Below, one piece after another: positions 1 to 9,388 of a DNA stretch of 64,000 nt. Both the position numbers and the translations under genes were made by a program. The stretch spans positions 1,805,001 through 1,869,000 of the forward strand of contig NZ_CP116339.1 of NCBI RefSeq assembly GCF_028198165.1. The letters are read 5' to 3'. Every line of letters starts with the position of its first letter. Positions within the stretch are counted from its first letter, which is position 1. The notes below the pieces were generated by a model. It did no database searches and was not told the DNA's origin. It saw only the letters and a program-made list of their open reading frames with translations. The DNA comes from Pseudoxanthomonas sp. JBR18 (GTDB lineage: Bacteria > Pseudomonadota > Gammaproteobacteria > Xanthomonadales > Xanthomonadaceae).

Positions 1-2688
1 GGCCCGCAGGAGGCCTCGCTGGTCAGCGCCCGCCTGCAGGACCTGGACGGGGTGCAGGTCACCGGCAGCTACAGCCGCAGCCTGGAACAGGCGGTGGACC
101 TCAAGCGCGCCAACATCGGCTTTTCCGATTCGATCGTGGCCACCGACGTGGCCGACTTTCCCGAGCAGAACCTGGCCGAGGCGCTGCAGCGCATGCCTGG
201 CGTGGCGATCGAGCGCAACAAGGGCCTGGGCACCAAGGTCAGCGTGCGCGGCCTGCCAACCGAGTACACCCACGTGTCGATCAACAACCTGGCCACCGCC
301 TCGGGTAGCGGCGGGCGCGACGTGGAGTTCGACATGTTCGCCTCGGAGATCATCCAGCAGGTCACGGTGAAGAAGTCCCCGACCGCCGCCGACGAGGAGG
401 GCGGCATCGCCGGCTCGGTGGACATCAGTACCGCGCGCCCGTTCGACTATCCCGACCGCAAGCTGGTGGCCTCGGCCGAGGGCGCCTACAACTCGATCTC
501 GGAAAAGACCGATCCCAAGTTCGCCTTTCTGGCCAGCGATACCTGGGGCGACTGGGGCGCGTTGGTGTCCTTCGCCTCGGCCAAGCGCACCAATCGCACC
601 GACTCGACCTCGGGCATCAACTTCCGCCCGCTGACGCGCTTCCTGGGGGCGTCGGGGACACGCAGCAGCCAGGCCGTGGACGTGCTGGCGCGCGATGCCG
701 GCATCGTGGTCAGCGACCCGAAGGACACCGACGTCACCGACCGCCTGGTGTTCCAGGACAAGGTCGGCGATCGGGTGTATCTCAACGAGCAGGACAAGTG
801 GGGGGCCACCGCCTCGCTGCAGTACAAGCCCAGCCAGGACTTCAGCCTGACCTTCGACGCGATGCTGGGCAGCTACGACACCCACGAGGACGAATACGAC
901 GCTGCGGCCTACTCGGCCTCCAGCAAGAGCACGCTGCAGCGGATCTACGATTACGACGCCGACACCCTGGCCGATGATGGGCTGGTGGTGCTGCGCGACG
1001 TGGCCTACACCGCCACCCAGCACGAGTTCCTGAGCAAGGAGCGGACCAACAAGACCGACTACAGCCAGTACAGCCTCAACCTGGACTGGAAGGGCGACAC
1101 CTGGCAGCTGGATGCCATGGCCGGCTACTCCGGCGCGGACAAGTCGCTGGACTACGCCAACCTCAAGCACGTGGCCTATGCGCCCTCGCGCACGCGCTGG
1201 ACCGGCCACAGCGGCGAGACCATTCCCAGCGACGACCCCAACACCATCGACATGTACAACGCGCCGGAGCGCTACCTGTTCGAGGCCTACGAGACCTCGC
1301 TGGAGAAGATCTCCGACGACAAGTACGCCGCGCAGCTGAACTTCCGCAAGTCGCTGGACCTGGGCTTCTTCCCCGCCCTGCGCGCGCTGCAGTTTGGCGG
1401 CCGCTATACCGACAAGTCCAAGGAACGCCGCTACGGCGAACTGAAGATCACCGGCCCCACGGCCGGCAGCAGCGCGTGGGTGGGCACGCGCACCCTGGCC
1501 GACAGTCCGTTGCAGCCCATCGGCGACATCGTCCCGGGCGGCGGCTACAGCCTCAAGGGGCTGGACTGGATGATGATCTCCAATGACGATGCGCGCGACC
1601 TGTTTCGCTACGACGGCTTCTATACGCCGTTCGACGCGGGCCAGTACTACCGCGTGGACGAGACCGCCAGCGCGCTGTACGCCATGGCCGACCTGGCCTT
1701 CGACGTGGGCACGGTGCCGGTCACGATCAACGCCGGCACGCGCTATGTCGATACCCAGGTGACCTCCTACGGCTATCACCCGATCCAGAACCCGGACGGC
1801 AGCACCGGCTATTCCGATGCCCCGGTCTCCCAGGATGGCGATTACCAGCGCTGGTTGCCGAGCTTGAACGCGACCGCCGAGCTGGTGCCCGACTTGCTGC
1901 TGCGCGCGGCAGCGTCCAAGACGATGATGCGCCCGGCGCTGTCGGACATCGCCTACAAGCGCACCGCCAGCTGGAGCTCCTATCGCTTCACCGACGGCAA
2001 TCCGGACCTCCAGCCGACCTATGCCAAGCAGTGGGAGGTGGGCCTGGAGCGGTACCTGGACAACGGCGGCCTGCTGGCGGCCTCGTATTTCTACAAGAAG
2101 ATCGACGGGGTGGTGATCAGCGCGCTGACCGGCACGGTGCCGGACGTGACCGTCTACAACGCCAACGGGACGGTCAACGGCGTGTATGACTTCGACGTCT
2201 ACCAGCCGGTCAATGCCGAAGGCAGCTACGAGGTCGACGGCTGGGAGTTGGTGGCGCAGCTGCCGCTGGGCATGGTCCACCCGGCGCTGGAGGGCTTCGG
2301 CATCAATGCCAACTACACCATGCTCGACAGCTCGCTGGCCGGTGAGTCGGACCTGGGCATCAAGACGCCCATGCCGGGCCTGGCCGACAAGGTCTACAAC
2401 TTCACCGCCTACTTCGAGAACGACCGCTTCGATGCGCGCGTTTCGTATAACCACAAGAGCGCCTACGTCGAGTCCATCGGCTACAACCTCTACCCGATCT
2501 GGCGCGACGCCTACGGCCAGGTGGACGTGTCCATCGGCTATCGCATCAACGATGTGGTCAAGCTGACCCTCAAGGGCATCAACCTGACCGACGAGGCGAC
2601 CACCGGCTACACGATGGATCCGGCGTTCCCGACGATGTACGAGCTGTCCGGTCGGCGCATCAGCCTGGGCATCCGCGCCGACTTCTGA
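1..2688 (+). CDS. TonB-dependent outer-membrane receptor (5' end outside window)
   Basis: Outer-membrane active transporter that takes up a ligand with energy from TonB-ExbB-ExbD. The frame is open from base 1, so the signal peptide and probably the TonB box lie to the left; the GTG at 52 is not taken as the start. The plug domain is visible near the left edge: a segment containing VADFPEQNLAEALQRMPGV, then VSVRGLP and later VTVKKSP. The rest is a long beta-barrel rich in aromatic residues, ending with the outer-membrane terminal Phe (SLGIRADF). The plug motifs are those of the Xanthomonas/Caulobacter TonB receptor family, often linked to carbohydrate uptake. The substrate cannot be read from the sequence. 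The next gene on the same strand encodes a secreted PHP-domain protein, but a strong hairpin separates the two. Confidence 0.93.
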   Translation, partial: GPQEASLVSARLQDLDGVQVTGSYSRSLEQAVDLKRANIGFSDSIVATDVADFPEQNLAEALQRMPGVAIERNKGLGTKVSVRGLPTEYTHVSINNLATASGSGGRDVEFDMFASEIIQQVTVKKSPTAADEEGGIAGSVDISTARPFDYPDRKLVASAEGAYNSISEKTDPKFAFLASDTWGDWGALVSFASAKRTNRTDSTSGINFRPLTRFLGASGTRSSQAVDVLARDAGIVVSDPKDTDVTDRLVFQDKVGDRVYLNEQDKWGATASLQYKPSQDFSLTFDAMLGSYDTHEDEYDAAAYSASSKSTLQRIYDYDADTLADDGLVVLRDVAYTATQHEFLSKERTNKTDYSQYSLNLDWKGDTWQLDAMAGYSGADKSLDYANLKHVAYAPSRTRWTGHSGETIPSDDPNTIDMYNAPERYLFEAYETSLEKISDDKYAAQLNFRKSLDLGFFPALRALQFGGRYTDKSKERRYGELKITGPTAGSSAWVGTRTLADSPLQPIGDIVPGGGYSLKGLDWMMISNDDARDLFRYDGFYTPFDAGQYYRVDETASALYAMADLAFDVGTVPVTINAGTRYVDTQVTSYGYHPIQNPDGSTGYSDAPVSQDGDYQRWLPSLNATAELVPDLLLRAAASKTMMRPALSDIAYKRTASWSSYRFTDGNPDLQPTYAKQWEVGLERYLDNGGLLAASYFYKKIDGVVISALTGTVPDVTVYNANGTVNGVYDFDVYQPVNAEGSYEVDGWELVAQLPLGMVHPALEGFGINANYTMLDSSLAGESDLGIKTPMPGLADKVYNFTAYFENDRFDARVSYNHKSAYVESIGYNLYPIWRDAYGQVDVSIGYRINDVVKLTLKGINLTDEATTGYTMDPAFPTMYELSGRRISLGIRADF

Positions 2689-2699
2689 TCGCGCGCCAT

Positions 2700-2738
2700 G
2701 GCGATGCGAGGGTGGCCGCGTGCGGCCATCGCATCGCC
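2700..2738 (+). terminator. Strong hairpin after the TonB receptor gene
   Basis: Starting 12 bases after the stop codon, a 10-bp perfect outer stem (GGCGATGCGA / TCGCATCGCC) and a 7-bp inner stem (TGGCCGC / GCGGCCA) are separated by a GGG bulge and a 2-nt loop. The 3' side is pyrimidine-rich but lacks a clear T run. It may be a terminator, an mRNA-stabilising 3' structure or an attenuator before the next gene. Confidence 0.55.
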
Positions 2739-2803
2739 CTCCCTCGTCTCCGTGCGCAGCGCCGTGCCTTCCCGCGCGGAGGTGACGCTCAAAGGAGTTT
2801 CCG

Positions 2804-4201
2804 ATGTTCTTTTCTCGACATGCGCCGCGGTCGGCGCTATTGGGCCTGCTGCTCACGGCAGGATCGGCCCAGGCCGCGGATGACCCCGACGCTGGGCGCC
2901 AGTGGCAGCCCGGCGATCACCACGTCCATAGCGAGTGGAGCGTGGACTGGGACCGCAGCACCAACCCGCCCACGCCCGTGCGTGGTGGCGACTCGCACTA
3001 CACACGCACCCGCAATGCGCAGGCGGCCCATGCCTACGGGCTGACGTGGATGGTGCACACCGACCATGGCGGTCCTGGACATGCCGCGGTGGATCGCGAC
3101 CAGGCCTGGCCGGCGCTGCAGCAGGCGCGCCAGGCGGTGCCGGAACTGGTCCAGTTCCATGGCATGGAGTTCAACGTGCCGGCGGGCGAGCACGCCTCGC
3201 TGATCATCGCGCCCGGCGCGGACGAACGTGGCCAGTTGTATGAGATCGAGCGTCGCTACAGCCGGGGTGACGCCTTTCCCGAAGATCCGCGTGACGACCA
3301 GCCGCAGCGCATGCTGGAGGGGTTGGCGTACATGCGCCAGCTCTCGCCCACGCCGTTGATGATCATCAACCACCCCGCGCGCACCGCCACCGGCATGGGG
3401 CGCTGGGGCGATGTCACCCCGGCCGAGTTGCGGGCCTGGCATGCGGCCGCGCCGCAGGTGCTGGTGGGGATGGAGGGCGCGCCCGGGCACCAGGCCTCGG
3501 CGCAGCATCGCGGGCTGTACCGCAACGCCCCGGCGCCCACGCTGGGTGGCTTCGACCAGATGGTCGCCGTGGTGGGCGGGGTGTGGGACCAGCTGCTGGC
3601 CAGCGGCATGCGCCTGTGGATCACGGCCAACTCCGACTCGCACGTCAACGCGCGCGATGGCGGTGAGGAGTTCGACCCGGGCCAGTACAGCAAGACCTAC
3701 GTGTGGGCGCGACACACACCGCAGGACCTGATGGACGGCTTGCGCCAGGGCCGGGTGTTCACCGTCACCGGGGATCTGGTCGATGCGCTGTCGCTGCAGG
3801 TGGGCACACCGGACGGCCGCGCCGTGGCGCAGCTGGGCGGGCAGGTGGCGCTGTCGGCCGGCGCGCCGATGCAGGTGCGCCTGCGCGTGCACCGGCCCAC
3901 TGCCGTCAACGCCCACGGCCAGCGTCCGCCTTTGGATCATGTGGAGTTGATCGTGGGCACGCCTGGCGCGGAGGGGCCACGCATGCGCAGCCGCGTGTTC
4001 GGCGAGCAGGACTGGCGGCGCGAAGGCGACTGGATCGTGGCCGAGTGGACGCTACCGGTGCCGGCGGGCGGCGCCTTCGTGCGCGCCCGCGGCAGCAGCA
4101 CGCCTGAACGCACACCGGCACCGGATGTGCCCGGCGAAGACCCCTGGCAGGACCTGTGGTTCTACACCAACCCGGTGTTCGTGGTCCCGGCGTCCTCCTG
4201 A
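2804..4201 (+). CDS. Secreted PHP-domain (CehA/McbA-like) metallohydrolase
   Basis: 465 residues. The start at 2804 has a good ribosome site (AAAGGAG) and begins a signal peptide of about 24 residues cut near AQA-AD. The mature protein has the metal-binding pattern of PHP-type phosphoesterases: HHVHSEW (His40, His42), HTDHGG (Asp87, His88), HGMEF (Glu122), MIINHPA (His190) and NSDSHVN towards the C-terminus. A C-terminal part of roughly 120 residues resembles a beta-rich accessory domain. Family members are metal-dependent hydrolases, and the export signal places this one in the periplasm or outside. The substrate is unknown. Its position 115 bases after a TonB receptor suggests it could process what that receptor imports, which is inference only. 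Confidence 0.82.
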   Translation: MFFSRHAPRSALLGLLLTAGSAQAADDPDAGRQWQPGDHHVHSEWSVDWDRSTNPPTPVRGGDSHYTRTRNAQAAHAYGLTWMVHTDHGGPGHAAVDRDQAWPALQQARQAVPELVQFHGMEFNVPAGEHASLIIAPGADERGQLYEIERRYSRGDAFPEDPRDDQPQRMLEGLAYMRQLSPTPLMIINHPARTATGMGRWGDVTPAELRAWHAAAPQVLVGMEGAPGHQASAQHRGLYRNAPAPTLGGFDQMVAVVGGVWDQLLASGMRLWITANSDSHVNARDGGEEFDPGQYSKTYVWARHTPQDLMDGLRQGRVFTVTGDLVDALSLQVGTPDGRAVAQLGGQVALSAGAPMQVRLRVHRPTAVNAHGQRPPLDHVELIVGTPGAEGPRMRSRVFGEQDWRREGDWIVAEWTLPVPAGGAFVRARGSSTPERTPAPDVPGEDPWQDLWFYTNPVFVVPASS

Positions 4202-4299
4202 AGCGGCCTGCAGTGTTCCGTACGCCCCGCGCTGACGCGCGCGGGGCAGTCCGGTACGATGCCGGCCCCTTCCAGCTGTCCCGGACAAGGTCTGCGGCC

Positions 4300-4902
4300 A
4301 TGAGCGATTCCGACAACATCCGCGGCGGCGTCAGCCGCGACCAAGCCGAGGACGCCGTGCGCACGCTGTTGCGCTGGGCGGGCGAGGATCCCGCGCGCGA
4401 AGGCCTGCTGGACACGCCCAAGCGCGTGGCCAAGGCCTATGGGGACTGGTTCAGCGGATATCGCGAGGATCCGCACGACTATCTGGCCCGCACCTTCGAG
4501 GAAGTGGCCGGCTACGACGAGCTGATCGTGCTGCGCGACATCGAGTACGAAAGCCACTGCGAGCACCACATGGCGCCGATCATCGGCAAGGTCCACGTGG
4601 GTTACCTGCCCGATGGCAAGGTGGTGGGCATCAGCAAGCTGGCGCGCGTGGTCGATGCCTTCGCGCGGCGCTTCCAGGTGCAGGAGAAGATGACCGCGCA
4701 GATCGCCCAGTGCATCCAGGACGTCCTGGCGCCGCGTGGGGTGGGCGTGGTGGTGGAGGGCGCGCATGAGTGCATGACCACCCGTGGCGTGCACAAGCGC
4801 GGGGTCAGCATGGTCACCTCCAAGATGCTGGGCGCGTTCCGCGATGACGCACGCACCCGCGCCGAGTTCCTGCGCTTCATCGAGGTCGGCGGCAAGCGCT
4901 GA
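4300..4902 (+). CDS. folE: GTP cyclohydrolase I
   Basis: 200 residues from the ATG at 4300. The frame is open further upstream, but the family N-terminus begins about here. The enzyme converts GTP to 7,8-dihydroneopterin triphosphate, the first step of tetrahydrofolate synthesis, in the cytoplasm. The zinc ligands of this family are visible: Cys87 and His90 in [10 protein letters not shown] and Cys158 in EGAHECM, with the Cys-to-Cys spacing of 71 seen in the E. coli enzyme. The motifs [10 protein letters not shown] and [14 protein letters not shown] are also typical. A cytochrome b561 gene follows 58 bases downstream on the same strand. Confidence 0.97.
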   Translation: MSDSDNIRGGVSRDQAEDAVRTLLRWAGEDPAREGLLDTPKRVAKAYGDWFSGYREDPHDYLARTFEEVAGYDELIVLRDIEYESHCEHHMAPIIGKVHVGYLPDGKVVGISKLARVVDAFARRFQVQEKMTAQIAQCIQDVLAPRGVGVVVEGAHECMTTRGVHKRGVSMVTSKMLGAFRDDARTRAEFLRFIEVGGKR

Positions 4903-4960
4903 CGGCACTCCGACCTTGCCCGGGCTAGGATCGCATTTCCGCGATTGGCACAGGCCCGTC

Positions 4961-5497
4961 ATGACCGAAGTGATCCCTGCGCGCTACAGCCGGCGCGTGC
5001 GCGTCTTCCACTGGGTGACCGTGCTGCTGATCGCCGGCGCCTACGCGACCATCAACGCCCGTGGCTTTCTGGAGCGCGGGACCCCCGAGCGCACGCTGGT
5101 GATGCAATCGCACTTCCTGTTCGGGCTGGCGGTGCTGCTGGTGGCCCTGCCGCGGCTGGTCTCGCGCCTGGGCACGCAGGCCCCGCCGATCCAGCCGCCG
5201 CCACCCCACTGGATGCACCGCGCCAGCCAGGTCACCCACGTGCTGCTCTACGCCTTCATCATCGTCCAGCCGCTGCTGGGCCTGGTCTCGGGCATCGTCG
5301 ACGGCGGGGGTGTCGGCCTGCCTGGCGGCCTGCGCATCCCCGGGCTTCCCACCGAACACAAAGCCCTGTCCGATACGCTGAAGTCGGTGCACGTCTGGCT
5401 GGGGACGGCCTTTTACTGGGTGATCGGGCTGCACATCGTGGCCGCGCTGTATCACGCGCTGTTCCGCCGCGACAACGTCCTGCGGCGCATGCTCTGA
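4961..5497 (+). CDS. Cytochrome b561 (CybB-type)
   Basis: 178-residue inner-membrane di-heme cytochrome with four hydrophobic segments. Histidines at family positions are in RVFHWVTVLL (helix 1), MQSHFLFG (helix 2), and HVWLGTAFYW and GLHIVAALYH (helix 4). Proteins of this family move electrons between quinone and small oxidants; E. coli CybB can oxidise superoxide and reduce quinone. The ATG at 4961 places the conserved RYSRRVRVFHW segment at the N-terminus as in homologs. Longer upstream frames overlap folE and are rejected. Confidence 0.9.
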   Translation: MTEVIPARYSRRVRVFHWVTVLLIAGAYATINARGFLERGTPERTLVMQSHFLFGLAVLLVALPRLVSRLGTQAPPIQPPPPHWMHRASQVTHVLLYAFIIVQPLLGLVSGIVDGGGVGLPGGLRIPGLPTEHKALSDTLKSVHVWLGTAFYWVIGLHIVAALYHALFRRDNVLRRML

Positions 5498-5566
5498 GCG
5501 CAGATGCAGGGGCCGCGTGGCCACTTGCCTGCGTGGTCGCCGGTCCAGTTGCGGACGTTGCCTGTG

Positions 5567-5572
5567 TATACT
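5567..5572 (+). promoter_or_regulatory. Candidate -10 box before the mntP leader
   Basis: TATACT lies about 40 bases before the conserved riboswitch core, a sensible place for the mntP promoter. No convincing -35 hexamer is present at 16-18 bp spacing, so the assignment is tentative. Confidence 0.35.
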
Positions 5573-5604
5573 GCGCGCCCCGCTCGCAGCCCAGTGCCGT
5601 GTCG

Positions 5605-5765
5605 CGGGATCTCCTTGGGGAGTAGCCGGCTCGGCCCGCATCGCGGCCAGAGCGCAGCCGTCAACATGCTTGGCTTCAAAAGGCCATGGCGGCTGCAACC
5701 ACACCAGGTTGGCAAGACCAACGAGCAGCCCGACGCGGCAGATGGCCGGCGCGTGGGGTTTGTTC
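5605..5765 (+). promoter_or_regulatory. yybP-ykoY manganese riboswitch (mntP leader)
   Basis: The 5' leader of mntP carries the hallmark bases of the yybP-ykoY Mn2+ riboswitch: TTGGGGAGTAGCC (5616-5627) and GTCAACATGCTTGG (5659-5672), followed by AAGACCAACG around 5714-5723, with GC-rich complementary arms between. The order and spacing resemble the E. coli mntP leader from memory. In this class Mn2+ binding exposes the ribosome site or allows read-through and raises exporter expression. The mntP start has no good free ribosome site directly upstream, which fits control of translation. The boundaries are approximate. Confidence 0.85.
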
Positions 5766-5801
5766 GTTCGTCCACGTTTCCGGCCGTGGTGACTTCATCC
5801 G

Positions 5802-6386
5802 ATGAATCCGATTTCCATCCTCCTGCTCGGCCTGGCCATGTCCACCGATGCGTTCGCCGCGGCCCTGGGCAAGGGCGCGGCCATGGCCAAGCCCACGCTC
5901 GCCCAGGCGCTGCGCGTGGGCCTGATCTTCGGCGTGGTCGAGGCCATCACCCCGGTCATCGGCTGGCTGATCGGCTCGGCGGCCTCCAGCTACGTCAAGG
6001 CTTACGACCACTGGATCGCCTTCGTCCTGCTGGGCGCGCTGGGCGCGCACATGATCTGGAAGGCGCTGACCGAGGACGATGAAGCCGACGAGGCCGAGGC
6101 GTCCGCCGACCGGCACGGCAACCTGGTCACCCTCGCCCTGACCGGCCTGGCCACCAGCATCGATGCGATGGCCGTCGGCGTCGGCCTGGCCTTCGTCAAC
6201 GTGCCGATCTTCGTGGTGGCCGGGGTCATCGGCGCCTGCACCTTCACCATGGTCACCCTCGGGGTGATGGCCGGGCGGGCGCTCGGAGCGATGATCGGCC
6301 GCCGCGCGGAGCTGGCCGGCGGCGTGATCCTGATCCTGGTCGGTGCGGCGATCCTCTACGAACACCTCAGTGGCGCGGCGGGCTGA
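5802..6386 (+). CDS. mntP: Manganese exporter MntP
   Basis: 194-residue inner-membrane protein with six hydrophobic segments arranged as two related halves. Each half carries the acidic motif of the family: [16 protein letters not shown] at the N-terminus and [16 protein letters not shown] in the middle. The loop between the halves is acidic ([10 protein letters not shown]). MntP pumps Mn2+ out of the cell to prevent toxicity. A manganese riboswitch directly precedes the gene and independently supports the call. Confidence 0.97.
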   Translation: MNPISILLLGLAMSTDAFAAALGKGAAMAKPTLAQALRVGLIFGVVEAITPVIGWLIGSAASSYVKAYDHWIAFVLLGALGAHMIWKALTEDDEADEAEASADRHGNLVTLALTGLATSIDAMAVGVGLAFVNVPIFVVAGVIGACTFTMVTLGVMAGRALGAMIGRRAELAGGVILILVGAAILYEHLSGAAG

Positions 6387-6390
6387 CGCC

Positions 6391-6792
6391 ATGCGGACAT
6401 CCACTCCCCCCAAGACCTGTCCGTGCGATACGGGCCTTCCCTACGCCCGCTGCTGTGGCCCGCTGCATGCCGGTACCCCGGCGGCCGACGCCGCGGCCCT
6501 GATGCGCTCGCGCTACAGCGCTTATGTGCTGGGTGATGCCGGGTATCTGCTGGACAGCTGGCATGCCTCCACGCGCCCGGAGAGCTTGTCCCTGGATGAT
6601 GCCCCCGGGCGACGCACCGCCTGGCTTGGGCTGAAGGTCGAATCACACACCGTCACCGGGCCGGACACCGCCGAGGTGGCATTCACCGCACGCCTGCGCA
6701 TCGGGGGCGGCTCTGCCCAGCGCATGCACGAGCACAGCCGTTTCGTGCGCGAGGACGGGCACTGGTTCTACCTGGACGGCGAAGTCGACTGA
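6391..6792 (+). CDS. YchJ-family (UPF0225) SEC-C motif protein
   Basis: 133-residue cytoplasmic protein starting 4 bases after mntP, so probably in the same transcript. The N-terminus has the Cys cluster [17 protein letters not shown], a SEC-C-like zinc-binding motif. The rest is an NTF2-like alpha+beta domain ([33 protein letters not shown]). Unlike E. coli YchJ there is no second Cys cluster at the C-terminus. The biochemical role of the family is not established. Confidence 0.85.
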   Translation: MRTSTPPKTCPCDTGLPYARCCGPLHAGTPAADAAALMRSRYSAYVLGDAGYLLDSWHASTRPESLSLDDAPGRRTAWLGLKVESHTVTGPDTAEVAFTARLRIGGGSAQRMHEHSRFVREDGHWFYLDGEVD

Positions 6793-6953
6793 ATCACGGG
6801 CCGGGGCGATGAGCGCGCAGGCTCAGACGCACTGCGAAGGCCCGCCCGGTGAGGGGTCCGACCAGGCTGCAGAAGGTTGGGTAAGACGCGCTCCCACGGC
6901 GACCCCACGGGCGTCTGGCTAGACTGGCGGCCCGCTTTCGTTCGCGAGCCACC

Positions 6954-7811
6954 ATGACCCACGCCCTGACCGAGACCACGCTGCGCGGCCTGCCCGTGCT
7001 GGAGATCGAATCGCCGCTGTGCACCGCCCGGCTGTCGCTGCATGGGGGCCAGCTGCTGTCGTTCGTGCCGGCGGGGGGGCAGGAGATGTTGTGGGTCTCG
7101 CCGACGGCGGTCGGTGCGCCCAAGGCCATCCGCGGCGGTGTCCCGGTGTGCTGGCCCTACTTCGCCAAGGAGAACCAGCCGGCCGACGTCGTCCAGCATG
7201 GCTTCGCCCGCACACAGCCATGGACGCTGGAGGAATCGCGCGAGGACGGCGATGGCAACGTGCATGTGCGGCTTTCGCTCCCGGCCGATCCGCGCACGCC
7301 GCTGCGGCTGGAGCAGCTGCTGGTCTTCGGCGCCGGCCTGCAACAGGCGCTGGTGACCCACAACCCTGGGGCCGAGCCCGTGCGCATCACCCAGGCGCTG
7401 CATAGCTACTTCCAGGTGGGCGACGCGCGGCGGGTCACGGTCGAAGGCCTGGCGGGCCTGGACTACACCGACAAGTTCACCGGCCGCGTGTTCACCCAGG
7501 ACGGCGACTGGACGCTGGCCGATCCGCGTGATCCCGGGCGCAGCGACCGCGTCTACCACGACGCAGGCGGACGCTACCTCATCGTCGATCCGGTGCTCGG
7601 GCGCCGCCTGCGCCTGTCCACCACCGGCAGCGCCGCGGTGGTGGTGTGGAACCCGGGGCAGGAGGGCGTGCAGGGCTTCACCGATGTTCCGCCCGGGGCC
7701 TGGCCTGATTTCCTGTGCGTGGAGGCGGCCAACGCGGGCCGTGACGTCGTGAGCGTGGCGCCCGGTGCGTCAGTAACCCTGGCGCAGACGCTGGAGGTTC
7801 TGCCGGCATAA
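6954..7811 (+). CDS. D-hexose-6-phosphate mutarotase (YeaD-like)
   Basis: 285-residue cytoplasmic galactose-mutarotase-like fold protein. It interconverts alpha and beta anomers of glucose-6-phosphate and related sugars. Family motifs seen are LHGGQLLSFVP near the N-terminus, IRGGVPVCWPYF, VQHGFARTQPW, the His-containing ALHSYFQVGD, GLAGLDYTDK and the C-terminal FLCVEAAN with a probable catalytic Glu. The ATG at 6954 is preceded by 160 bases that hold nothing else convincing. The gene converges on the lipoprotein gene downstream with only 20 bases between the stops. Confidence 0.9.
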   Translation: MTHALTETTLRGLPVLEIESPLCTARLSLHGGQLLSFVPAGGQEMLWVSPTAVGAPKAIRGGVPVCWPYFAKENQPADVVQHGFARTQPWTLEESREDGDGNVHVRLSLPADPRTPLRLEQLLVFGAGLQQALVTHNPGAEPVRITQALHSYFQVGDARRVTVEGLAGLDYTDKFTGRVFTQDGDWTLADPRDPGRSDRVYHDAGGRYLIVDPVLGRRLRLSTTGSAAVVVWNPGQEGVQGFTDVPPGAWPDFLCVEAANAGRDVVSVAPGASVTLAQTLEVLPA

Positions 7812-7831
7812 GGAAGCCGTCCGGTGCGCGA

Positions 7832-8440
7832 CTACAGCCGCTGGTAGGCGTAGCCCCCCAGCAGGGACAGGCGCTTGAGCGCCTCGTCGCGCTCGAACTC
7901 GTCCAGGCCGTCGGTCAGAAAGACCAGGGTCTTGCCATCGCGCGAGATCGACAGCACCGCCATGTCGGCCAGCACGCCGCGGTCCGGGTCCCGACGCTCG
8001 ACCACGGCGGTGGCGTAGTGCCCCATGCCCTCGACCGGGACCAGGCGGACGCGGTCCAGGTCCGGCTCACTGCCATCGGTGAAACCCCGCGCCAGGTCAC
8101 GCACTTCTTGACGCGGCGTGTGGCCCTTGGACGGCCATTGCTGCACCAACAGCCGTCCGAACTCGCCATTCCACTCGCATGACGCGATGCCGAAGGCATC
8201 GTGCTGTTCCTGCCTGGCACCTTCGGCCAGCGGGAACACCTTGCGCAGCTCGTCCCGGGTGATCAGCTCGCAGGGGGTCGAGGCGATCTGACGCGGTGCC
8301 GGTGTGCGCGCCGCCGGTGCGGTGACGGCGGCCTCGGGCTGCGAATCGGCGCAGGCAACCAGGCAAACGGCCAGCAACAGCGTGACCAGGCCGTGTCGGG
8401 CGCGCCGGCGCCTAGAGGCCGTGGTGCGGGCAATGCGCAT
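7832..8440 (-). CDS. Lipoprotein of unknown function, DUF3558-like
   Basis: 202 residues. The N-terminus has an Arg-rich stretch, a hydrophobic core and a lipobox (LVAC), predicting a lipid-anchored periplasmic protein. A Pro/Ala-rich linker leads to a globular part opening with CELITRDELRKVF, and a second Cys occurs in ASCEW, so a disulfide is possible. The CxLLT opening recalls DUF3558-type lipoproteins, but this is a weak resemblance. No catalytic motif is visible. The gene stands alone between convergent and same-strand neighbours. Confidence 0.7.
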   Translation of the reverse strand: MRIARTTASRRRRARHGLVTLLLAVCLVACADSQPEAAVTAPAARTPAPRQIASTPCELITRDELRKVFPLAEGARQEQHDAFGIASCEWNGEFGRLLVQQWPSKGHTPRQEVRDLARGFTDGSEPDLDRVRLVPVEGMGHYATAVVERRDPDRGVLADMAVLSISRDGKTLVFLTDGLDEFERDEALKRLSLLGGYAYQRL

Positions 8441-8563
8441 GTCGATCCTGGACGCCTGCTGGACGGGGGAACCCAGCTTCTCCAGAACGTAACCCCATTT
8501 GCAGGATTTTTAGGACACGAAGCACGAAAAAAATGCGGGGTTAGCCGCAAAAAACCAAAAACA

Positions 8564-8590
8564 GAGCCGCCCAGGTGACCCGGGCGGCTC
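8564..8590 (-). terminator. Rho-independent terminator of the PepSY gene
   Basis: Read on the minus strand, a perfect 9-bp stem (GAGCCGCCC / GGGCGGCTC) with a 9-nt loop is followed by a T-rich tail (TGTTTTTGGTTTTTT). It begins 49 bases after the stop of the PepSY gene at 8640. Confidence 0.88.
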
Positions 8591-8639
8591 GTAAAGCAAG
8601 GCATGACAGGCCGGCGTGACGAGCGCGCCGGCCCGAGAT

Positions 8640-9077
8640 TCAGTCGTTCTCCACGTGCAGGATGGCGCCGTCGTCCGGGCTCAGGTGGATCTCGACCTGC
8701 TTGCCGTCGGCGCGTTCGGCTTCGGCCTGCCACATGCCGTCGTCGAAATCGACGTCATGGATCTTGGCATAACCGGCGGCGGCGAGCTTGGCCTTGATAT
8801 CGTTCTCGCTGAGATTGGAGACCTGGGCATCGGCGAAGACGCGGCCACTGGCCGGGTCCACCCGCACGTCCGTGCGATTGCCGTTGGCGCTGGTGGCATC
8901 GGCCTCCCACATGCCGTCCTCGAAGTCGATATCGTCCACCTTGGTGTAGCCCTTGTCGGCCAGCAACTGGCGCACCTGGGGTTCGGTCAGGCCCTTGGTC
9001 TTGGGCGCATCGGCCGCGGCGGCGGCGCCGGCGGCGGTCAGGGCGAGCAGCAGCGTCGTGGTCTGGATGATCCGCAT
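8640..9077 (-). CDS. Exported protein with two PepSY repeats
   Basis: 145 residues with a signal peptide of about 21 residues ending AAAA-ADA. The mature part is two tandem PepSY-like repeats of about 55 residues. The first runs from LTEPQVRQLLADKGYTKV through DIDFEDGMWEADA; the second from LSENDIKAKLAAAGYAKI through DVDFDDGMWQAEA. They share the core DxDFxDGMWxAxA and end in a DPASG- or SPDDG-type turn. PepSY domains are thought to bind or restrain partner proteins outside the cytoplasm. No partner is evident nearby. The ribosome site is AGGAAGG. Confidence 0.85.
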   Translation of the reverse strand: MRIIQTTTLLLALTAAGAAAAADAPKTKGLTEPQVRQLLADKGYTKVDDIDFEDGMWEADATSANGNRTDVRVDPASGRVFADAQVSNLSENDIKAKLAAAGYAKIHDVDFDDGMWQAEAERADGKQVEIHLSPDDGAILHVEND

Positions 9078-9388
9078 GGTCCTTCCTCCTCACTCTTGGG
9101 TGGGGACCACTGAGCCAGCGTGGACGTGTAGGCGGGGTCAGCAATGCGCTGCTGCCAGCTGAACGCGGCCCGCGTCGACGCGGCAACGCCCGCCATCACA
9201 GGGATTGCGGCGCTGGCCGCGGGCTGAACGGTCATGGCGACCCCCCCATCGAAGTTCCGATGGTCGGGAGCCGTGTGCGAGCGCGGGCCGGGCTTTTGAT
9301 TGGTCATCGGCGCAGGCGCTGTTAGGCTCGCAGGGGCTGGGGCGGTTCTCCTGGCTCTGTGCCGCTCATGCCCCACGCCTGCCATCCC
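9078..9388 (+). other. Intergenic region between divergent PepSY gene and bphO
   Basis: About 310 bases with no supported gene. It must hold the promoters of the PepSY gene (minus) and bphOP (plus). One small hairpin is visible (CCATCG 9246-9251 / CGATGG 9258-9263). No clear promoter hexamer pair with correct spacing was found. Confidence 0.6.

Noticed and set aside
4156..4299. A longer N-terminus for folE reaching back into the PHP-domain gene
   Set aside because: It overlaps the upstream coding region and adds no family sequence; the ATG at 4300 gives a normal length.
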